Below are positions 1 to 4,381 of a stretch of 7,091 bases of DNA, piece by piece. The notes beneath the pieces were generated by a model that saw nothing but the letters and a program-made list of their open reading frames with translations, did not search any database and was not told the origin of the DNA. Position numbers and translations under genes: made by a program. Every line of letters starts with the position of its first letter. The stretch's first letter is position 1. Source of the stretch: Planctomycetota bacterium (GTDB lineage: Bacteria; Planctomycetota; UBA8742; SKZP01); NCBI GenBank assembly GCA_007127275.1, contig SKZP01000091.1, positions 1 to 7,091 on the forward strand. The letters are read 5' to 3'.

Positions 1-3000
1 GATCTCGGCTGCCCCGATTTGGAAGGGGGTGACCTCGACGCTGCGGGCCGGGTAGTTGCGAAAGTCCTCGTCGTCGTTGCCAATCACGGCGTTGCCCCCA
101 CGTACGAAGATGAAGCCACTCGGCAAGTCTTCGCGGGCAATCAACTCGGCCATCAGGTCTTGCCCCTCGGCGTGCGTGCCGTCGAGCTCCAACAGTGTCT
201 CCAAGTGGGCGCGGGCGCGCGCACGACTCTCGGCGGTGTCCTCCTCGAAACGGCTTTGCGCCGCTTCGAGCAGGGTCGCGAGGGCCGTGTCGATCATTTG
301 CTGTTTGCGGCGGGAGATGTCGTTGCGCTGGGCGTCGTCGTCGGCGGCCAACTCCAGCGCGGCTTCGAAGGCGTCGCGTGCAGCAAGGTAGCGACCCACC
401 TCGGCGTGACCCTCCGCCTCCAGCAACTGCTCGCGGATTCGCGCCTCGTAGACGCGCTCGCGCAACTCTTCCACGTCCTCGGCAAAGGAGGGAATCTCGG
501 CGACCGCTTCAATGGCGCGCTCATAGGCGCCGGCCGCGGCACTGTACTCTCCCCTCTCCCAGCGCTCATCTCCTGCCGTGCGGGCGCTGCCGTAGTCGCG
601 GTTCGTCGCTTCAAGACGCACAAGCTCCTCCTTCGCGGCTTCAAGCTCGCCAGCAAGGTCGCCAAGGTCGACGCGAAAACTTTCGTCGACCTGTTCGTTG
701 AGCTCGAGCGTCTCGTCGATCTTGCCCATCCAGATCGTGGCCACGTGGAACTCGTTGTTTTCCATCGCGAGCCTGGCAAGCATGTGCAACGTGTTTAGCA
801 TCCCGGTAACCGACGCGCCGAACTCGGCTTCTGTACCGGTGAGCCCCTCGTACTGGGCAACCGCCTGCGCGTAGTCGTTGAGCGCATCCAGCAGGTGCGC
901 AAAGGAGGCGTCGAGGCGCTCCTCCTCCATCGCCTTTTCTCCCGCCGCGTAGAGCCTCTCGGCCGCTTCGAAGCTGCGGCTTGCCGCTTGCCGCTGCGCA
1001 ATCTCTCCTTCGGCCGCGGTCCACGTCGCCAACGCCTCGTCGCGCTCCCCCTGAATCTCCTTCTCCAGCGCCCGAACCGTTTCGCGCAGGGTGGTGATGG
1101 ATGCGTGCACCTCGGCGAATTCCTCGTCGCCGTAGAACGGATCTTCGCGCGAAATCTGCGGCAAGTTGCTCTCCGCAATGCGAGTCTGGGCGCGGGCATC
1201 CTCGAAGACGGAAAAGACACGCTGGCGGATCCCGTCGCGCGTATCACGGTCCTCGGCCTCGTGCAGGCGGGAGAGCTCTTCGCGAAACTGCTCGTTGGCC
1301 CCAGCGAGCAGGTGCTCGGCGCGCTCGGCATTCTCGTGCGCCTCCTCGCGGCGAGATTGCCGCTCGGAAAGGGCGGTCGAGCGGCGCAGCAGTTCCTCTT
1401 CGCGCTCCGCACGGATCTGTTCCTCGCGCGACTCGACGAGGGTGCGCTGTGCGCGAATCTCGCCGAGCAGGCCCTGAACGCGCTCGCGTCCGTCGAGCAT
1501 CTCGGTGTCCCCCGGGTCGAGACCGGCGACGCGGCTGAACAGGTCGTGCGCCTCTCCAATCTGCGCCTCCGCCTCGTCGAAGCCCTCGAGGGTGTGGCTG
1601 ACCAACTCTGGCTCGAACGCCTGCTCCTGCCAGGCCACGTGCTGCCCGAAGGTCCCTTGGGCGCGTTCGAGGTATTCGTCCGCTTCCTCGAGCAACTCGG
1701 CAATTTGTTGCGCCGTTTGCCGTTCCGTATACACCATCAACCCCGCGGCGACGCCCACGGCGAGCAAAATGGCCGCAGCGGTGCCGGCCACGGCCGCCTT
1801 GTTACGCTGTACGAACTTGGCGAGCAAGCCGAGGAAGGAGTAGTCCACCGCTTCGAGGGCGCGGCCGGTGAGGTAGGCGTCGATGTCGGCGCGCATCTCC
1901 TCGCAGCTTGCGTAGCGACGGTCCTGCTTCGTCGCCATTGCTTTCAGCACGACCGCCTCGAGCTCCGCCGGCACGCGGTGGCCTGCCTCGGCAAGCTTTT
2001 TGTCCTGGGCGACTTTTTCGCGCGGCGGCAGGAAGTCCCCGTTCTTGACGCGCTCGAGCATCTCGCGCACGTCTTTGCCTTCGAAGGCGCGCGTCAGCGT
2101 GAGCATCTCGTACAGGATCACGCCGAGCGAGTAGATGTCGGTACGCGCATCCAGCGTCGAGACCTCGCCGCGGGCCTGCTCGGGAGCCATGTGGCTCGGC
2201 GTGCCCATGACGTCCCCTTCAATGGTTTGGTAGGCGGCGTCAAGGCGCTGCGTCGGTGCGACCCGCGAGGTGGAGACCTGGCTGGAACTCGCGCCGGGCT
2301 CCTCCCCTTGTGCGACGCGCTCCGCGTAGTCGGCCACGGCCTGTTCGCGTGCCTCGCTGTCGAGGCCGTCGGCTTCCTCCTCCTGCGCATCCTCGCCGAA
2401 GAGGCGTGCAAGCCCCCAGTCCATCACGTGCACTTCGCCGAACTGACCGACCATTACGTTGTCCGGCTTCAGGTCGCGGTGCAGCACGCCGCGGCTGTGC
2501 GCGTAGGCCATCGCCTCGCAAATTTTCTTGAAGACGTCGAGCCGCTCCTGCAACGGAAAGCTCTTGTCGCCTTTGCCGGCAAGTACCGCTTTGCGCAGTG
2601 TGCTAAGCTTCTTGGTCAGCGAGTCGCCCCGCACGACCTGCATGGTGAAGTAACTGGTTTCCGCCTTGCTCGGGGCGAGCTCGTACACGGGCGTGATGTT
2701 CGGGTGTTCGAGTTGACCCGAGATCTGCGCCTCGCGCCGGAAGCGCACGACCTGCTCGTCGTCGCGCGCGTCGTGCATCACCTTGACGGCGACCTCGCGG
2801 CCCAGTTCACGGTCCATCCCGACGAGAATGGCGCCCATGCCGCCGCGGCCGAGTTCGCCGACAATGCGGTAGCGCCCCACGTGGTGGGTCGAGTCGTCGC
2901 CGGCGGCCGAGTCGCTCTTCGAGCCCGTCGGCAGCATCACCGGCGCCGCTCCGTGACGGCGCGGCAACAACCCCGTGTGTCCGAAGTCGTCGTCGCCAAT

Positions 3001-4083
3001 GGCCTCTAGCGTATCCTGCTCGGCCGTTGGGCCGGCCGTCTCCGGGAGGCCAAAGGTCGCCGAGTCCGAGCCACTGGCCGAGGCGCCGGCACCACGACGC
3101 GGAACGGTCGGATCCAGTACGTCCAACGCGCCAAGGCCGCTCTCGCCGGGTTGCCCCGGCACATCCGAGCCGGTGTAGGATTCGGCGACCGTCGGCGTGC
3201 TACCACTCTGACTCGCCCCGCCACGACTGCGCCGCGGCACCGTCAGATCCGCATCTGCCGAGTCGGCCACCCCTGGCGCGTTTTCGCGGGCAATCTCCGG
3301 GGGCTCCGCCTCGAGCGTCTCCTGCGCAACCTCGTCCTCCTCCTCGCCTGCGTCGCCGTCAAAGCCGGCTGTTGGCTGCGCGAGCTGGCGCTCCGAGCTG
3401 GTGCCCGCCCGAGAGGCGTGGCGAGGCAGCGTCGCCTCCGTCCCCCACTCCGCACCCGGCGCAACGTTTTCGCGGGCAATCTCCGGAGGCTCCGCCTCGA
3501 GCGTCGCCTGCGCAACCTCGTCGTCCTCCTCCTCGCCTGCGTCGCCGTCGAAGCGAGCGAGAGATTCCGCGCCCTCATGCGCCCCCCGGCGCTCGGAGCT
3601 TACCCCCGCACGTGACGCGTGCCGTGGCAACGTCGCATCCGTCTCCAACTCCGTCCCGAACGGTTCGTCGTCCGTCGAGTCGTCGTCCGTGCCGCTGCCA
3701 CTCTGCAAGACCTCGGCGTCCTCGAAAGACTCCGCCGTCGAGGAACCGGGCCGCCGCCGCGGCAACGTCGGGTCCATCACGTCGAAGGCTTTGGCGTCAC
3801 GGACGCCCGACGGCACGTCGGCGGTTTGTTGTGCCGTCGCCTCGAGCTCGGCGCGTTGAGCCTCGCTGATCTGGCCGAGCTGCACGAGAAAGTCAGCAAA
3901 GCTCGTGAAGGCCTGGCCGGCACCTTCCGGTTGCGCGTGCGACGGCTCCATTTCCAACGCTTCGCGAGCCACCCGCTCGCGGGCTTCGCGGTAGTCGTTC
4001 CACGCCGCCTCGAGCGCCTCGCGGGGCAAGTGACTGTGCTGTTTGAGTGCGTCGAAAAAGAGCTGGTCGTCGTGGTGGCTCAT
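1..4083 (-). CDS. Membrane-bound Ser/Thr protein kinase with C-terminal FGE-like domain (3' end missing)
   Basis: Hanks-type Ser/Thr kinase; 1361 residues are visible, with no stop before the left edge. The ATG at 4083 is the only ATG after an in-frame stop at 4150-4152; its ribosome site is weak. Residues 1-95 are helical. Residues 96-400 are a Ser/Asp/Glu-rich linker with T-L/V-P-R motifs. The kinase domain (about 405-735) has the glycine loop GRGGMG (412-417), Lys434, Glu451, HRDLKPDN (535-542), DWG (555-557), APE (633-635) and DIYSLG (649-654). All catalytic residues are present, so it should be active. About 60 acidic residues separate DWG from the GTP-APE end of the activation segment. 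One membrane helix (about 763-785) puts the rest outside the cytoplasm: coiled coil (786-1160), TPR-like helices (1165-1310), then from 1322 the start of an FGE/SUMF-like domain (SGFIFVRGG, then VEVTPFQIG). DWG and the FGE fusion are PVC traits. Substrate unknown; the FGE assignment rests on about 40 residues. Confidence 0.94.
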   Translation of the reverse strand, partial: MSHHDDQLFFDALKQHSHLPREALEAAWNDYREARERVAREALEMEPSHAQPEGAGQAFTSFADFLVQLGQISEAQRAELEATAQQTADVPSGVRDAKAFDVMDPTLPRRRPGSSTAESFEDAEVLQSGSGTDDDSTDDEPFGTELETDATLPRHASRAGVSSERRGAHEGAESLARFDGDAGEEEDDEVAQATLEAEPPEIARENVAPGAEWGTEATLPRHASRAGTSSERQLAQPTAGFDGDAGEEEDEVAQETLEAEPPEIARENAPGVADSADADLTVPRRSRGGASQSGSTPTVAESYTGSDVPGQPGESGLGALDVLDPTVPRRGAGASASGSDSATFGLPETAGPTAEQDTLEAIGDDDFGHTGLLPRRHGAAPVMLPTGSKSDSAAGDDSTHHVGRYRIVGELGRGGMGAILVGMDRELGREVAVKVMHDARDDEQVVRFRREAQISGQLEHPNITPVYELAPSKAETSYFTMQVVRGDSLTKKLSTLRKAVLAGKGDKSFPLQERLDVFKKICEAMAYAHSRGVLHRDLKPDNVMVGQFGEVHVMDWGLARLFGEDAQEEEADGLDSEAREQAVADYAERVAQGEEPGASSSQVSTSRVAPTQRLDAAYQTIEGDVMGTPSHMAPEQARGEVSTLDARTDIYSLGVILYEMLTLTRAFEGKDVREMLERVKNGDFLPPREKVAQDKKLAEAGHRVPAELEAVVLKAMATKQDRRYASCEEMRADIDAYLTGRALEAVDYSFLGLLAKFVQRNKAAVAGTAAAILLAVGVAAGLMVYTERQTAQQIAELLEEADEYLERAQGTFGQHVAWQEQAFEPELVSHTLEGFDEAEAQIGEAHDLFSRVAGLDPGDTEMLDGRERVQGLLGEIRAQRTLVESREEQIRAEREEELLRRSTALSERQSRREEAHENAERAEHLLAGANEQFREELSRLHEAEDRDTRDGIRQRVFSVFEDARAQTRIAESNLPQISREDPFYGDEEFAEVHASITTLRETVRALEKEIQGERDEALATWTAAEGEIAQRQAASRSFEAAERLYAAGEKAMEEERLDASFAHLLDALNDYAQAVAQYEGLTGTEAEFGASVTGMLNTLHMLARLAMENNEFHVATIWMGKIDETLELNEQVDESFRVDLGDLAGELEAAKEELVRLEATNRDYGSARTAGDERWERGEYSAAAGAYERAIEAVAEIPSFAEDVEELRERVYEARIREQLLEAEGHAEVGRYLAARDAFEAALELAADDDAQRNDISRRKQQMIDTALATLLEAAQSRFEEDTAESRARARAHLETLLELDGTHAEGQDLMAELIAREDLPSGFIFVRGGNAVIGNDDEDFRNYPARSVEVTPFQIGAAEI
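3256..3645 (-). repeat. In-frame tandem duplication of about 190-200 bp inside the kinase linker
   Basis: Two adjacent copies, about 3442-3645 (residues 147-214) and 3256-3441 (residues 215-276), encode the same series of segments: a TLPRHASRAG block with SSER, then FDGDAGEEED, then EVAQ-TLEAEPPEIAREN. The best-conserved DNA is 3466-3549 against 3280-3360, which differ by two substitutions and one extra triplet, while the rest has diverged more. The reading frame is kept in both copies. The units lie in the disordered acidic linker between the N-terminal helices and the kinase domain, so length change there should be tolerated. Confidence 0.85.
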
Positions 4084-4135
4084 GGCGAATGCAACATGTA
4101 CGGCGTTCGCGGCGAGGCGCTCGCCCGGAGTCCGC

Positions 4136-4171
4136 GGTGCGTACCGCGTTCACAACACGCGGATACGTACC
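4136..4171 (-). promoter_or_regulatory. Stem-loop in the leader of the Ser/Thr kinase gene
   Basis: An imperfect inverted repeat lies 52 bases upstream of the kinase ATG. In the minus-strand RNA, CCGCGU pairs with ACGCGG around a seven-base loop (GUUGUGA). Below a one-base bulge the stem continues with GUA/UAC, a C-G pair, an A-C mismatch and GGU/ACC. No run of U follows, so it is not a standard intrinsic terminator. It could be an mRNA processing or stability element, a translation control hairpin, or a protein-binding palindrome. Its role is inferred from position only. Confidence 0.4.
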
Positions 4172-4230
4172 CGTCAGTGTTTCGTTGCCGTGTCACCGAG
4201 GGGTGCGGCGACGCCGGGTGTTTGGAGCCC

Positions 4231-4350
4231 TCAGAAAATCAATGCCGAATCAGAGAGACTGCGCGGCCCGTTGCCGTCTCTCCGTTGCTCGACGTAAAGG
4301 CCACGACCTTGCCTTGCACAGACTCGTTCGTGACGCTCCAGTTTCGGCAT
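4231..4350 (-). CDS. Possible small protein or leader peptide, 39 aa
   Basis: A short frame between the two kinase genes. It starts at the ATG at 4350-4348, 31 bases after the tyrosine kinase stop, and ends at TGA 4233-4231. It reads MPKLERHERVCARQG to the C-terminal SDSALIF. The N-terminal two thirds are basic (many Arg), with one Cys and no membrane segment or known motif. In its favour is a strong Shine-Dalgarno sequence, GGAAGGAG, ending four bases before the ATG, better than that of the kinase gene downstream. Against it, about 55 % of codons end in G or C, lower than the strong bias in the flanking genes, and rare codons such as AGG and AGA occur. It could be a small protein, a translated leader acting on the kinase gene, or chance. 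I do not recognise it. Confidence 0.35.
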   Translation of the reverse strand: MPKLERHERVCARQGRGLYVEQRRDGNGPRSLSDSALIF

Positions 4351-4354
4351 CAAT

Positions 4355-4362
4355 CTCCTTCC
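4355..4362 (-). promoter_or_regulatory. Strong Shine-Dalgarno sequence before the small ORF
   Basis: On the minus strand the sequence GGAAGGAG is followed by ATTG and then ATG (4350-4348). The AAGGAG core fits the 16S rRNA anti-Shine-Dalgarno; the four-base spacing is slightly short. It is the clearest ribosome site in the window and the main reason to consider the small ORF real. Confidence 0.5.
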
Positions 4363-4381
4363 AACTCGTACAAAGGGGGAG

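Larger units (their letters stand above)
4084..4381. other. Intergenic region between the two kinase genes
   Basis: 298 bases separate the tyrosine kinase stop from the Ser/Thr kinase ATG. The region holds the possible 39-codon ORF, its Shine-Dalgarno sequence and the stem-loop, all listed separately. I saw no convincing -35/-10 pair on the minus strand, no hairpin followed by a T run, and no tRNA-like structure. Read-through from the upstream gene is therefore plausible, but a promoter of an unfamiliar sigma class cannot be excluded. The gap is long for an operon in which the genes are simply packed together. Confidence 0.6.

Noticed and set aside
19..798. 259-codon plus-strand open frame at the left edge
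   Set aside because: Antisense to the TPR-like and FGE-like part of the kinase gene, whose minus-strand reading is uninterrupted and has domain signal.
895..3009. 704-codon plus-strand open frame
   Set aside because: It lies in the same codon register on the opposite strand of the Ser/Thr kinase gene. In GC-rich genes that avoid TTA, CTA and TCA codons, such antisense frames stay open by chance. Its product matches no motif I know, while the minus strand has a complete kinase domain.
4206..4216. CGGCG-A-CGCCG palindrome as a possible terminator
   Set aside because: The loop would be a single base and no T run follows on either strand, so it is not a credible terminator.
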